A DNA stretch of 64,000 nucleotides from the NCBI RefSeq assembly GCF_015751905.1, contig NZ_JADOUF010000001.1, forward strand, positions 6,572,001 to 6,636,000. Reading direction: 5' to 3'. The notes below the pieces were generated by a model that was not told where the DNA came from, did not search any database, and was given only the letters and a program-made list of their open reading frames with translations. Position 1 is the stretch's first letter, and every line of letters begins with the position of its first letter. Of this stretch, positions 1 through 7,398 are shown in pieces. A program made the position numbers and the translations under genes. Origin of the DNA: Longispora fulva (GTDB lineage: Bacteria > Actinomycetota > Actinomycetes > Mycobacteriales > Micromonosporaceae).

Positions 1-5
1 CCGAT

Positions 6-293
6 GTGCCCCGCCCCCTGCTTGGCCTGCTGCTGGGCATCGCCGCCGGTGTCGGGGTCGCGGTGCTGGCCGCCCAGTTGCGCACGGATCTCCCCGTCCT
101 GCATGCCGTCCTCCTGGGGGTCGTCACCGCCGGCGCGGCGGTGCTCGCGGACCTGGCCGTCGCGTACTTCGAGGCCGACGAAAGTGGCAGTGAGTGGACG
201 AACTGGCTAGCCTCGGCGCGGGGACCGGTGACGGCTTTCGCCGTGGCCATCCCCGTCGCGTACGTGGCGAGCGTTCTGATCCAAGGGGTCTAA
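6..293 (+). CDS. Small membrane protein, possibly cut by the window edge
   Basis: The 95 residues contain hydrophobic stretches near residues 4-23, 34-52 and 77-93, so this is an integral membrane protein with two or three spanning segments. GTG at 6 is the first start inside the window, but the frame is open to the left edge, so the true start may lie upstream. The stop is 3 bp before the next gene, which suggests one transcript with the LmeA-like protein. I do not recognise the family and assign no function. Confidence 0.6.
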   Translation: MPRPLLGLLLGIAAGVGVAVLAAQLRTDLPVLHAVLLGVVTAGAAVLADLAVAYFEADESGSEWTNWLASARGPVTAFAVAIPVAYVASVLIQGV

Positions 294-296
294 TCC

Positions 297-1055
297 GTGA
301 AGAGTCATCGACCAGGGGAGCGTCGGGCCGTGCCCAAGGCTGCGAAGATCGCGATCATCGTGCTGGTGGTTCTCGGCGTCGTGGTGGTGGCCGCCGACCG
401 GGTGCTGGCCGTGGTCGCGGAGAACGTGCTGGCCGACAAGGTCGCCGAGCAGCTCAAGAGCCGCGAGATCACCTCGACCGGCAAGCCGGACGCCACGATC
501 GAGGGCTTCCCGTTCCTCACCCAGGCCGCTGGCGGCGAGTTCCAGGCGGTACAGGTGCACGCCGCCGGGCTGAAGTCCCAGGGCGTGGCGCTCACCGACC
601 TCACGGTCCGCGCGACCGGGGTGAAGGCCGACGTGCAGGCGCTGGCCTCCGGCAAGGGCGAGGTGACGGCGGCGAAGGTCACCGGCACCGGCACCGTGCC
701 GTACTCGTCGATCGCCGGCCTCCTCCAGCAGGCCGACCTGACGATCACGGCCGAGAACGGCCAGATCAAGCTGCGTACCCCGTTCCGGGTCGCCGGGCAG
801 ACCTTCCGGGTCGTGGCGACCGGCACCGTGGCGCTGGACAACGGCCGGGTCCGGCTCACGGTCACCGACTTCCAGGCCGACGGCGGCGGGCTGCCCCCGG
901 GCGCCCAGCCGCTGCTGCGGGCTCTGGCCACCCGGCTCTCCCAGGACATCGCGCTGCCGACCCTGCCGTACGACCTGAAGCTCGAGCGGATCGAGACCGG
1001 AAACGACGGACTGACCGTGCACGCGAGCGCACTCAACGTGCCATTGTCGGGCTGA
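297..1055 (+). CDS. LmeA-like phospholipid-binding protein (DUF2993)
   Basis: This 252-residue protein has an N-terminal hydrophobic anchor or signal (residues 15-35) and then a beta-rich extracytoplasmic domain carrying the GFPFLTQ motif typical of DUF2993/LmeA proteins. LmeA of mycobacteria binds phospholipid and supports lipomannan assembly in the periplasm, and a similar envelope role is inferred here. Two starts are possible: GTG at 297, after AAGGGG, and GTG at 330, after AGGGGAG with 9-nt spacing, which would give a cleaner signal peptide. Together with the downstream sulfurtransferase and SseC genes the arrangement recalls M. tuberculosis Rv0817c-Rv0814c. Confidence 0.85.
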   Translation: MKSHRPGERRAVPKAAKIAIIVLVVLGVVVVAADRVLAVVAENVLADKVAEQLKSREITSTGKPDATIEGFPFLTQAAGGEFQAVQVHAAGLKSQGVALTDLTVRATGVKADVQALASGKGEVTAAKVTGTGTVPYSSIAGLLQQADLTITAENGQIKLRTPFRVAGQTFRVVATGTVALDNGRVRLTVTDFQADGGGLPPGAQPLLRALATRLSQDIALPTLPYDLKLERIETGNDGLTVHASALNVPLSG

Positions 1056-1106
1056 GACCCGCCTCACCCTTCAGTTGGTCCGCCGCCCCTGCTAAGGTCC
1101 CTGACT

Positions 1107-1181
1107 ATGGCTATGCGGCTCACGAAGCGCCGGGCGATCGACTTGTGTCGAGTCGCCGCCGCGCTGTGTCGCCAGGGCTGA
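1107..1181 (+). CDS. Cysteine-attenuation leader peptide upstream of sulfurtransferase
   Basis: This 24-codon ORF reads MAMRLTKRR-AIDLCRVAAALCRQG. It matches the actinobacterial leader-peptide pattern MRLxxRRxxDLCRxxxxLCR found upstream of sulfur-assimilation genes, where translation of Cys codons senses cysteinyl-tRNA. Two TGT Cys codons sit near the 3' end. TAAGGT at 1093-1098 ends 8 nt before ATG 1107, so the transcript may be leaderless; ATG 1113 is the other possible start. The stop lies 166 bp before the sulfurtransferase ATG. In between, GGCC-AATGTC-GGCC (1228-1241) followed by T-rich sequence could be part of an attenuator. Regulation is inferred from the known family. Confidence 0.8.
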   Translation: MAMRLTKRRAIDLCRVAAALCRQG

Positions 1182-1347
1182 GTAGACCCGTCTCTTCGAC
1201 GCGGCGCCCCCTGAAGCTGTGAGTCCCGGCCAATGTCGGCCTGATCTCCGTTGTTTCTTTGTGTAGCTGAACCCTGTTTTCCGGCGGGGTCCGGTTGTGG
1301 CGTCGCATCCCCACACCATCTTTCTAGTGCACAAAAGGGGCAACTCT
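1182..1347 (+). promoter_or_regulatory. Leader region between Cys peptide and sulfurtransferase
   Basis: This 166-bp untranslated stretch should carry the attenuation control. It contains a short GGCC/GGCC hairpin near 1228-1241 followed by a T-rich run around 1248-1262, and a CCGG/CCGG hairpin near 1280-1292. The AAAAGGGG ribosome binding site for the sulfurtransferase lies at 1333-1340. The structural switch itself is inferred, not demonstrated. Confidence 0.4.
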
Positions 1348-2187
1348 ATGAGCCGCGACACCGCGCTCGTCTCCGCCGAGTGGGCGGAGCAGAACCTCGA
1401 CCAGTCCGGTCTCGTGTTCGTCGAGGTCGACGAGGACACCGCCGCGTACGCCACCGGGCACATCCCCGGCGCCGTCCGGCTGGACTGGAAGACCGAGCTG
1501 CAGGACCAGGTCCGCCGCGACTTCGTCGACCAGGAGCAGTTCTCCGCGCTGCTGTCCTCCAAGGGCATCGGCAACGACGACACCGTCATCCTGTACGGCG
1601 GCAACAACAACTGGTTCGCCGCGTACGCCTACTGGTACTTCAAGCTCTACGGCCACGGCGACGTCAAGCTCCTCGACGGTGGCCGCAAGAAGTGGGAACT
1701 CGACGGCCGCCCGCTGACCACCGAGGTGGCCGAGCGTTCGGGCAGCGACTACAAGGCCCAGCCGCAGGACCTGTCGATCCGGGCGTTCCGCGACGAGGTC
1801 ATCAACGCGATCGGCGTGGTCAACCTGGTCGACGTCCGCAGCCCCGACGAGTACGCCGGCCGGCTGCTCGCCCCGGCCCACCTGCCGCAGGAGCAGTCGC
1901 AGCGCGCGGGGCACATCCCGACCGCGATCAGCGTCCCGTGGTCGAAGGCCGCGAACGAGGACGGCACCTTCAAGTCCGACGCGGAGCTGCAGGCGCTCTA
2001 CGCGGATCTCGAGGACAAGCCGACCATCGCGTACTGCCGGATCGGCGAGCGCTCCTCGCACACCTGGTTCGTGCTCAAGGAACTCCTCGGGCAGCAGAAC
2101 GTGAAGAACTACGACGGATCCTGGACCGAGTACGGCTCGCTGGTGGGCGTTCCCGTCGCCCTCGGCGACAACCCTGGAGGTAAGTAG
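1348..2187 (+). CDS. Thiosulfate sulfurtransferase (rhodanese), CysA2/SseA type
   Basis: This tandem-rhodanese protein of 279 residues transfers sulfane sulfur from thiosulfate to thiol acceptors or cyanide. Residues 10-130 form the inactive first domain. The C-terminal domain carries the active-site loop CRIGERSSHTW, whose first Cys is the persulfide-forming nucleophile. ATG 1348 was chosen because AAAAGGGG lies 7 nt upstream; an in-frame ATG at 1297 has no such site. It is followed 2 bp later by sseC, matching the cysA2-sseC2 pair of M. tuberculosis. The upstream Cys leader peptide implies control by cysteine supply. Confidence 0.93.
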   Translation: MSRDTALVSAEWAEQNLDQSGLVFVEVDEDTAAYATGHIPGAVRLDWKTELQDQVRRDFVDQEQFSALLSSKGIGNDDTVILYGGNNNWFAAYAYWYFKLYGHGDVKLLDGGRKKWELDGRPLTTEVAERSGSDYKAQPQDLSIRAFRDEVINAIGVVNLVDVRSPDEYAGRLLAPAHLPQEQSQRAGHIPTAISVPWSKAANEDGTFKSDAELQALYADLEDKPTIAYCRIGERSSHTWFVLKELLGQQNVKNYDGSWTEYGSLVGVPVALGDNPGGK

Positions 2188-2189
2188 AC

Positions 2190-2513
2190 ATGGCTACTGC
2201 GACTGTTTCCGCCGCGAGCTGCGCTGCCCCCGACCAGGCTGCGCCCATCCCGGCCAGTGTGGACCTGGAGAAGGAGACCGTGGTCTCCGGCGTCGTGCTG
2301 GCGGGCGACCTGCCGGTCCCGGGCGCGTACGTGCGCCTGCTCGACGCCACCGGTGAGTTCACGGCCGAGGTCGTGACGTCGGCGGAGGGCGTGTTCCGCT
2401 TCTTCGCCGCGCCCGGCACGTGGACTCTGCGGGCACTGTCCCGGGCCGGCAACGGCGACGCCGTCGTCGCTGTCGACCGGGGCGTGTCCCAGGTGACCGT
2501 CAAGGTCGCGTAG
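2190..2513 (+). CDS. sseC: SseC family protein (DUF1416)
   Basis: This 107-residue protein has the DUF1416 beta-sandwich pattern (SGVVLAGDLPVPGAYVRLLD, then GVFRFFAAPGTWTLRAL), resembling carboxypeptidase regulatory-like folds. SseC proteins are nearly always encoded directly after CysA-type sulfurtransferases, as here with a 2-bp gap. They are thought to act in sulfur metabolism, but the biochemical role is not established. The start is supported by TGGAGG at 2175-2180. Two strong hairpins follow the stop. Confidence 0.9.
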   Translation: MATATVSAASCAAPDQAAPIPASVDLEKETVVSGVVLAGDLPVPGAYVRLLDATGEFTAEVVTSAEGVFRFFAAPGTWTLRALSRAGNGDAVVAVDRGVSQVTVKVA

Positions 2514-2515
2514 GT

Positions 2516-2542
2516 TTACCGGCCCGCCTATCGGGCCGGTAA
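2516..2542 (+). terminator. Hairpin terminator after sseC
   Basis: TTACCGGCCCG pairs perfectly with CGGGCCGGTAA around a CCTAT loop: an 11-bp stem and 5-nt loop starting 3 nt after the sseC stop. It is followed by an A-rich rather than a T-rich stretch. Confidence 0.8.
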
Positions 2543-2543
2543 G

Positions 2544-2584
2544 AAAAGGGAGTCGGTACGCGGGCGGCGCACCGACTCCCTTTT
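2544..2584. terminator. Bidirectional terminator between convergent genes
   Basis: AAAAGGGAGTCGGT (2544-2557) pairs perfectly with ACCGACTCCCTTTT (2571-2584) around a 13-nt loop. A-tract and T-tract flanks make it a good intrinsic terminator in both directions, serving sseC (+) and the Ig-like gene (-). Confidence 0.9.
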
Positions 2585-2594
2585 TCATGCCCGA

Positions 2595-4115
2595 TCAGCA
2601 GATGCTCAGCCAGGCCCGGTCCGACTTGTCGGTCGCCCCGGTCCGGTTGACGTCACCGGCGTAGGTCGCGTCGTACTTGCCGCCCAGGATCACCCAGGCC
2701 AGCAGCTCGATCGTCAGGTGCCGCGTGGTGCACGCCGCGTCGCCGCGCGCGTCGGTGACCGCGGTGCAGTACGTGACGCCGTTGCGGGACATCGCCACGG
2801 TCTTCCCGACCAGCGGCGTGCCGTCGACGGCGGTGAGCCGCGCGGAGAACGTGACGCTGAGCTGTGCGATCCGCAGATGCGCCCCGTCGGCCTCCAGCTT
2901 GGAGCCTGCCTTCGTGACCACCTGGGTGTAGGTGCCGGTGCTGCCCGTGTGGGTGGCGTCCCCGGCGTAGGTGGCGGTCACGGCGTGGCTGCCGGCGGCC
3001 AGACCGGCCACGGAGACGCTGGCCTTGCCGGTGGCGTCGAGCGTGCCGGTACCCAGAACGGTCGTGCCCTCGGCGAACGTGACGGTGCCGGTCGCGGCCG
3101 GGCCGGTGGTGGCGACGGTCGCGGTCAGGGTGGCCGGGGTGCCGTAGACCGTGGCGGTGCCGGTCAGGGTCAGCGTGGTGTCCCAGCTGAGCGTCGCGTC
3201 GCCGTCGACGGCGGTGCCGGCGGTGTTGCCGGCCGCGTCTGTGACCCGCAGCTCGATCCGCTTCGGACCGTTGCCGGCCGACAGCGCGAACGGCGCGCCG
3301 CTGGCGCAAGGCACCCAGGCGGTCTCGGCGGGCAGCGTGTTGCGGCACTCGGTGGCCGCGACGCCCGACAGGGTGGGCTGGTCGGCCGCCGTGAACGTGA
3401 GGACCACGCTCGGGGTGGTGGCGTGGAAGCCGGTCGCCGGGGCGGTCAGCGTCACGGTCGGGGCGACCTTGTCGATGCCGAGGACCGCGTCGACCTTGCC
3501 CGGGAGCGCGGAGACGGTGTCACCGGGGCCGATGGCGACGGTGTAGATGCCCCACAGGCCGTTGGCCGGCTTGTTGGGGAACGTGGACACGATCTGCCCG
3601 TCCGGGCTGTCCGGGGTCACCTCGGAGCCACTGGTGATGTGGCTGGAGCCGACCCGACGGCCGCCGGGGCCGCACGGGTCGGCCCGGGTGTGGCTGGTCG
3701 GCATCGTGAACAGCCCGGTGGCGTCGCCGCCGGCCGGGACGGCCTCCGCCGAGTAGATGCCGCACATCACGGCCGAGTAGCGGCTGACGGCCGGGTCGCC
3801 GCTGCTGGCGTAGTAGCCGCTGGTGACCTCGGTGCCGTTGTACCAGAGCTTGGCGGGGGCTGCGGCGTGCGCGGAGAGCACGCCGGGGCCGGCCAGCGCG
3901 AAGGAACGGGCGGCGAGGCGCGGAGCCTGCGCGGCGTCCGCTGAGGCCGCTTCGTCGGCGTACGCGATGTCGGCGGCCAGAAGAGCGTCGTTGGCGTAGT
4001 TGTACTCGTCTTCCCAGTCGGCGTGCGCCGAACCCGGGGTGACGGCGACCAGGGCCACCGCGCACAGGGCGGCGGTGCGCACGGCGCGACGGATTCGTAC
4101 TGTCTGAGTGGTCAT
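2595..4115 (-). CDS. Secreted Ig-like domain protein
   Basis: This 506-residue protein begins with a signal peptide (RIRRAVRTAALCAVALVAV, then a likely cleavage after SAHA near residue 32). The middle resembles bacterial Ig-like domains: residues 215-315 around a TVTLTAPATGF start, and 315-400 a Big_3-type repeat with VTFAEGTTVLGTGTLD and ATYAGDATHTGSTG. The last 100 residues form another beta-rich domain ending in AWLSIC. No catalytic motif is visible and no sortase signal follows, so it is probably released or loosely surface-attached. The start has AGGGA 6-7 nt upstream. It converges on sseC across the double terminator. Confidence 0.85.
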   Translation of the reverse strand: MTTQTVRIRRAVRTAALCAVALVAVTPGSAHADWEDEYNYANDALLAADIAYADEAASADAAQAPRLAARSFALAGPGVLSAHAAAPAKLWYNGTEVTSGYYASSGDPAVSRYSAVMCGIYSAEAVPAGGDATGLFTMPTSHTRADPCGPGGRRVGSSHITSGSEVTPDSPDGQIVSTFPNKPANGLWGIYTVAIGPGDTVSALPGKVDAVLGIDKVAPTVTLTAPATGFHATTPSVVLTFTAADQPTLSGVAATECRNTLPAETAWVPCASGAPFALSAGNGPKRIELRVTDAAGNTAGTAVDGDATLSWDTTLTLTGTATVYGTPATLTATVATTGPAATGTVTFAEGTTVLGTGTLDATGKASVSVAGLAAGSHAVTATYAGDATHTGSTGTYTQVVTKAGSKLEADGAHLRIAQLSVTFSARLTAVDGTPLVGKTVAMSRNGVTYCTAVTDARGDAACTTRHLTIELLAWVILGGKYDATYAGDVNRTGATDKSDRAWLSIC

Positions 4116-4227
4116 GCGGCATCCCTGCGATCGAGGGGAGGAGTAATGCTCGCAGGAGATCTATCCTGTCGCGTGCCGCGAGCGCAAATCCTGATCGGAA
4201 TAGCGTCGAAACACTTGACTCTGAAAG

Positions 4228-4944
4228 CTATCCGTGTGCTTTCCGGGCTTCCTCGGCGCGGGCCGCCAGCCCCCTGATGAGCAGGTCGAGTCCAAACTCG
4301 AATCGCACGTCGCCGTCCCCGGTCGTCAATAGTCCGGCCAGCCCGACAATATTGGGAAACCGGTCAGACGGCAACTGGTGGAAATACTCCCCGATCGCGG
4401 CGACATACGCCATTCCCTCGTCCTCGTCGCCGTGGAGTTGTTGTAGGCCGTTCTCGTAGGCGTGCGCCACGACGTACAGCGAGAGGATGTCCGCCGCCCA
4501 CGCGCAGTCCTGGTCGGGCACTCCGCCGGTCCGCAGGATCGCGAGCAGCGCCTCGGAGGAGGCGAGCGCGTTGGGGCTGACCGGGATCCGGGCGAGCGCG
4601 GCCCGGCCGAGGTCCTTGTGGCTGATGAGGACCCGGTTGAGATCGCGGAGGAAGTCCTTCGCCCGGTCCTGCCAGTGTTCGGCGTCCGGTGCAGGGAGCC
4701 GCACCTCGCCTGCCGCCTGATCGAGCAGCAGGGCGTAGAGCTCGTCCTTGTTGGCCACGTGCGCGTACAGCGACGCCGGGCCGGTGTCGAGCTCGTCGGC
4801 GATCCGCCGCATCGTGACGGCCTCAAGCCCCTCGGCGTCCAGGATCTTGAACGCCGCCGCCACGATCGCCTCCTGGCTCAGTGGCTGCTTGGTCGAGCGC
4901 CGCTTCTGCGGGCGCTGCTCCCACGGGGGTACCGGAAGGCTCAT
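4228..4944 (-). CDS. TetR/AcrR family repressor of the adjacent MFS pump
   Basis: The protein has 238 residues. The N-terminal TetR helix-turn-helix spans residues 22-70 (AIVAAAFKILDAEGLEAVTMRRIADEL, then ASLYAHVANKDEL) and is followed by an all-helical ligand domain resembling TetR_C. It is divergently transcribed from a DHA2 exporter with five inverted repeats between them, so it very probably represses both genes and is released by a pump substrate. TAAGCT on the minus strand (4957-4952) ends 7 nt before the ATG, suggesting a leaderless mRNA. Confidence 0.92.
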   Translation of the reverse strand: MSLPVPPWEQRPQKRRSTKQPLSQEAIVAAAFKILDAEGLEAVTMRRIADELDTGPASLYAHVANKDELYALLLDQAAGEVRLPAPDAEHWQDRAKDFLRDLNRVLISHKDLGRAALARIPVSPNALASSEALLAILRTGGVPDQDCAWAADILSLYVVAHAYENGLQQLHGDEDEGMAYVAAIGEYFHQLPSDRFPNIVGLAGLLTTGDGDVRFEFGLDLLIRGLAARAEEARKAHG

Positions 4945-4965
4945 GTCCGGCAGCTTACTCCATCA

Positions 4966-5053
4966 CGAACGGCGTTCGCTGAACGAACATAGTTCTTGAC
5001 GCGAACGCCGTTCCCCGTGTAGAACAGTGTTCGTAACCAACGAACAGCGTTCG
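4966..5053. promoter_or_regulatory. Array of five GAAC-N3-GTTC operators
   Basis: Five inverted repeats of the form GAAC-N3-GTTC occupy 4966-4978, 4985-4995, 5003-5013, 5022-5032 and 5041-5053. Their centres are 18, 18, 19 and 20 bp apart, about two helical turns, so dimers could line one face of the DNA. The sites cover the pump promoter and lie just upstream of the tetR -10. They are probably bound by the adjacent TetR protein. Confidence 0.85.
4996..5025 (+). promoter_or_regulatory. Putative promoter of the MFS pump gene
   Basis: TTGACG (4996-5001) and TAGAAC (5020-5025) are separated by 18 bp, about 38 bp upstream of the ATG at 5063. Both boxes are flanked or overlapped by operator copies, consistent with repression by promoter occlusion. 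Confidence 0.6.
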
Positions 5054-5062
5054 GAGACTCCG

Positions 5063-6508
5063 ATGACTCTCGCCACCGCCCCGCACACCGAAGCCGAACC
5101 GGCGCCCTACAAGTACCGCTGGATGGTCTTAGCCACGGTCCTGGCCGCCGAGGTCATGGACCTGCTCGACTCCACGATCATCAACGTCGCGGCCCCGTCG
5201 GTCCAAAGGTCGATCGGCGGCACGTTCTCGACCATCCAGTGGATCGCCGCCGGCTACACCCTGGCCTTCGCCGTCATGCTGATCACCGGCGGCCGCCTCG
5301 GCGACATCTTCGGCCGGAAGAAGATGTTCCTGCTCGGCGCCGCCGGCTTCACCCTCAGCTCGATCGCCTGCGCCCTCTGCCAGACCCCCGGCCAACTGAT
5401 CACGGCCCGCGTCCTGCAGGGCGCGCTCGGCGCGATCATGATCCCGCAGGGCCTCGGCGTCCTCAAGGCGGTCTTCCCACCGAAGGAGATGGGCGCGGCC
5501 TTCGGCGCGTTCGGCCCGGTCATGGGCCTGTCGGCGGTGTGCGGCCCGATCATGGCCGGCGCGCTGATCGACGCCGACTGGTTCGGTACCGGATGGCGCA
5601 TGATCTTCCTGGTCAACGTCCCGCTCGGCCTGATCGCCTTCTTCGCGGCCCTGAGGTACATGCCCGAGGGCGGCTCCCCCGACAGGCCGAAGCTCGACCT
5701 GCTCGGCGCGCTCCTGGTCACCGCCGGCTCGCTCGCGCTGATCTACCCGCTCGTCCAGGGCCAGGAGAAGGACTGGCCGGCCTGGATGTTCGCCCTGATG
5801 GCGGCGTCGGTCCCGATCTTCGCCCTGTTCACCTGGTACCAGAGCCGCCGCAGGAACTCCCCCCTCGTCGAGCCGAGCCTGCTCAAGCAGCGCGCGTTCA
5901 CCGGTGGCCTCGCGGTGTTCCTGGTCTTCTTCGCGGCCATGGTCGGCTTCATGCTCGTCTTCGGCCTGTTCGCCCAGATCGGCCTCGGCTACAGCCCCCT
6001 CAAGGCCGGCCTGAACATGGCCCCCTGGTCCTTCGGCATCGCGATCGGCGCCGTCCTCGCCGGGGCGGTGCTCACCGCGAAACTCGGCCGCAGGGTCGTG
6101 CACCTCGGCCTGATCGTGATGGGCATCGGCCAGGTCGCGATCTGGTTCACCCTCGGCCACTACGGCACGGCCGTCACGGTGTGGAACTTCCTGCCCGCCA
6201 CGCTGCTCAGCGGGATCGGCATGGGCATGGGCATGGTGCCGCTGTTCGACTTCATCCTCGCTGGCGTGAACGAGCGCGAGGTCGGCTCGGCCTCCGGGGT
6301 GCTCAACGCCTTCCAGCAGTTGGGCGGGTCGATCGGGGTCGCGCTGCTGGGGACGCTGTTCTTCCACGGGTTGGGCGGGCGGCCGTCCGGTGGGGACTTC
6401 GTGCACGTCACGCAGAACCTGCTCTGGATCTGCCTGGGGTTGTACGCCCTGACCTTCGCCCTGGTCTTCCTGCTCCCGAAGAAGGCCCGCGAAGACCAGA
6501 CCCACTAG
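5063..6508 (+). CDS. DHA2 family MFS drug exporter (EmrB/QacA type)
   Basis: This 481-residue integral membrane protein has about 14 hydrophobic segments. It shows the DHA2 hallmarks: LLDSTIINVAAPSV in TM1, motif A GGRLGDIFGRKK, and a motif C-like GPVMGLSAVCGPIMAG in TM5. Such proteins export lipophilic drugs or metabolites by proton antiport. ATG 5063 follows GGAG by 6 nt; an upstream in-frame ATG at 5027 lies inside the operator array and is less likely. Expression is probably induced by release of the adjacent TetR repressor. A strong hairpin follows the gene. Confidence 0.93.
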   Translation: MTLATAPHTEAEPAPYKYRWMVLATVLAAEVMDLLDSTIINVAAPSVQRSIGGTFSTIQWIAAGYTLAFAVMLITGGRLGDIFGRKKMFLLGAAGFTLSSIACALCQTPGQLITARVLQGALGAIMIPQGLGVLKAVFPPKEMGAAFGAFGPVMGLSAVCGPIMAGALIDADWFGTGWRMIFLVNVPLGLIAFFAALRYMPEGGSPDRPKLDLLGALLVTAGSLALIYPLVQGQEKDWPAWMFALMAASVPIFALFTWYQSRRRNSPLVEPSLLKQRAFTGGLAVFLVFFAAMVGFMLVFGLFAQIGLGYSPLKAGLNMAPWSFGIAIGAVLAGAVLTAKLGRRVVHLGLIVMGIGQVAIWFTLGHYGTAVTVWNFLPATLLSGIGMGMGMVPLFDFILAGVNEREVGSASGVLNAFQQLGGSIGVALLGTLFFHGLGGRPSGGDFVHVTQNLLWICLGLYALTFALVFLLPKKAREDQTH

Positions 6509-6524
6509 ACGGGTACTGAGCGAG

Positions 6525-6556
6525 CGGCGCGCCGGGACGTTGTTCCCGGCGCGCCG
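6525..6556 (+). terminator. Hairpin after MFS pump gene
   Basis: CGGCGCGCCGGGA (6525-6537) pairs perfectly with TCCCGGCGCGCCG (6544-6556) around a 6-nt loop. The downstream T-run is weak (GATGTTGTTT). Confidence 0.8.
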
Positions 6557-6584
6557 TGATGTTGTTTGGGCTCGGCGGTGGCTC

Positions 6585-6656
6585 GCAACTATCCGCAACC
6601 TCCTTGACCGCGTAGCGTCCACAAACGAACACTGTCGATGCGCAACCATCCGCAAC
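6585..6656. promoter_or_regulatory. Paired GCAAC-N5-GCAAC boxes around DUF6879 operon promoter
   Basis: GCAAC occurs at 6585 and 6595 and again at 6642 and 6652, each pair at a 10-bp period. TTGACC at 6604-6609, with a weak AACACT near 6628, lies between the two pairs, so they bracket a likely promoter. They are candidate binding sites for the XRE protein of the same operon. A third pair sits at its 3' end. Confidence 0.6.
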
Positions 6657-6676
6657 CGCCACGACAGGGAGCTGTC

Positions 6677-6883
6677 ATGCGCCTAACATTCATTGGCAAG
6701 GACCCCGACTCCAACCCGGGCGGGTCGCCTACGGTGTACCGCACCGACAGAGGGAGTTGGATCGTGCAGGGCTGGATTGTCACCGATCCCGAGGCACTCG
6801 CGTTGATGGACATTCCTGCGGGTGAGACCTCCGTGGAGATTCCTGATCGCATGATCCAGTTCTTTGGGCTGGGGGATCGTTGA
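6677..6883 (+). CDS. Small protein opening the DUF6879-XRE operon
   Basis: This 68-residue protein has no recognised domain. Its sequence (GSPTVYRTDRGSWIVQGW, then DIPAGETSVEIPDRM) looks like a small beta-rich cytoplasmic protein. ATG 6677 follows AGGGAG by 5 nt, so I prefer it to the in-frame ATG at 6638. Its stop overlaps the TTG start of the DUF6879 gene. Codon use here is richer in A/T-ending codons than in the flanking core genes, in line with an acquired island. Confidence 0.75.
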   Translation: MRLTFIGKDPDSNPGGSPTVYRTDRGSWIVQGWIVTDPEALALMDIPAGETSVEIPDRMIQFFGLGDR

Positions 6884-7398
6884 TATCTATCACCGATCAG
6901 CAGTTTGCCGAGCTTGTGGCCGGCTTTGAGGACAACTTCATTCACCTCGAAACCCGTGACGCCTACGGGACGGCAGTCGAACTGCCGTACATGGCGAAGT
7001 GGGCGGCAGGCGAGCGAGACGACCTTGGGTGGCTGCAAGACTGGTGCACCAACCTTCGCCAGAAGCGCACCGCCGGGAAGTCGATGCGTAGGGCGCGCAT
7101 CGTGTCCGAGCCGCTGAGCGACTACCAGCGCTGGTCCTACAGCATCGCGCACCCAATGGTCGAGGCCGGGGAGGACATCCGCTGGGTTCCTCGACGGCTC
7201 GTGTCCTCGATCGCGTTTCCTGGGAATGACTTCTACGTATTCGACAATCGGACGGTCATGTTCCTGATCTACGCGGGAAACGGGCTGGCCACCGAAAAAC
7301 TTGTCTCTACCGATCCTGCGGACGTTCAGCTCTGCCGGTCCGCGTTTGAAGCCGCATGGAAGTTGGCCGTTCCTCACCGTGAGTACAAACCCCTCTAG
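6880..7398 (+). CDS. DUF6879 family protein
   Basis: This 172-residue protein matches the DUF6879 pattern I know from actinobacterial XRE-DUF5753 loci: TAGKSMRRARIVSEPLSDYQRWSYSIAHPMVEAGEDIRWVPR split over residues 65-105, then FPGNDFYVFDNRTVMF. Its function is unknown, and it is thought to be a partner of the linked regulator. The TTG start overlaps the preceding stop (TTGA), and its 3' end overlaps the XRE gene by 20 bp, so the three genes are translationally linked. Confidence 0.85.
   Translation: MISITDQQFAELVAGFEDNFIHLETRDAYGTAVELPYMAKWAAGERDDLGWLQDWCTNLRQKRTAGKSMRRARIVSEPLSDYQRWSYSIAHPMVEAGEDIRWVPRRLVSSIAFPGNDFYVFDNRTVMFLIYAGNGLATEKLVSTDPADVQLCRSAFEAAWKLAVPHREYKPL

Noticed and set aside
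5129-6655. A 508-codon minus-strand ORF opposite the MFS exporter
   Set aside because: Its translation is a run of charged residues typical of the antisense of a membrane protein gene.
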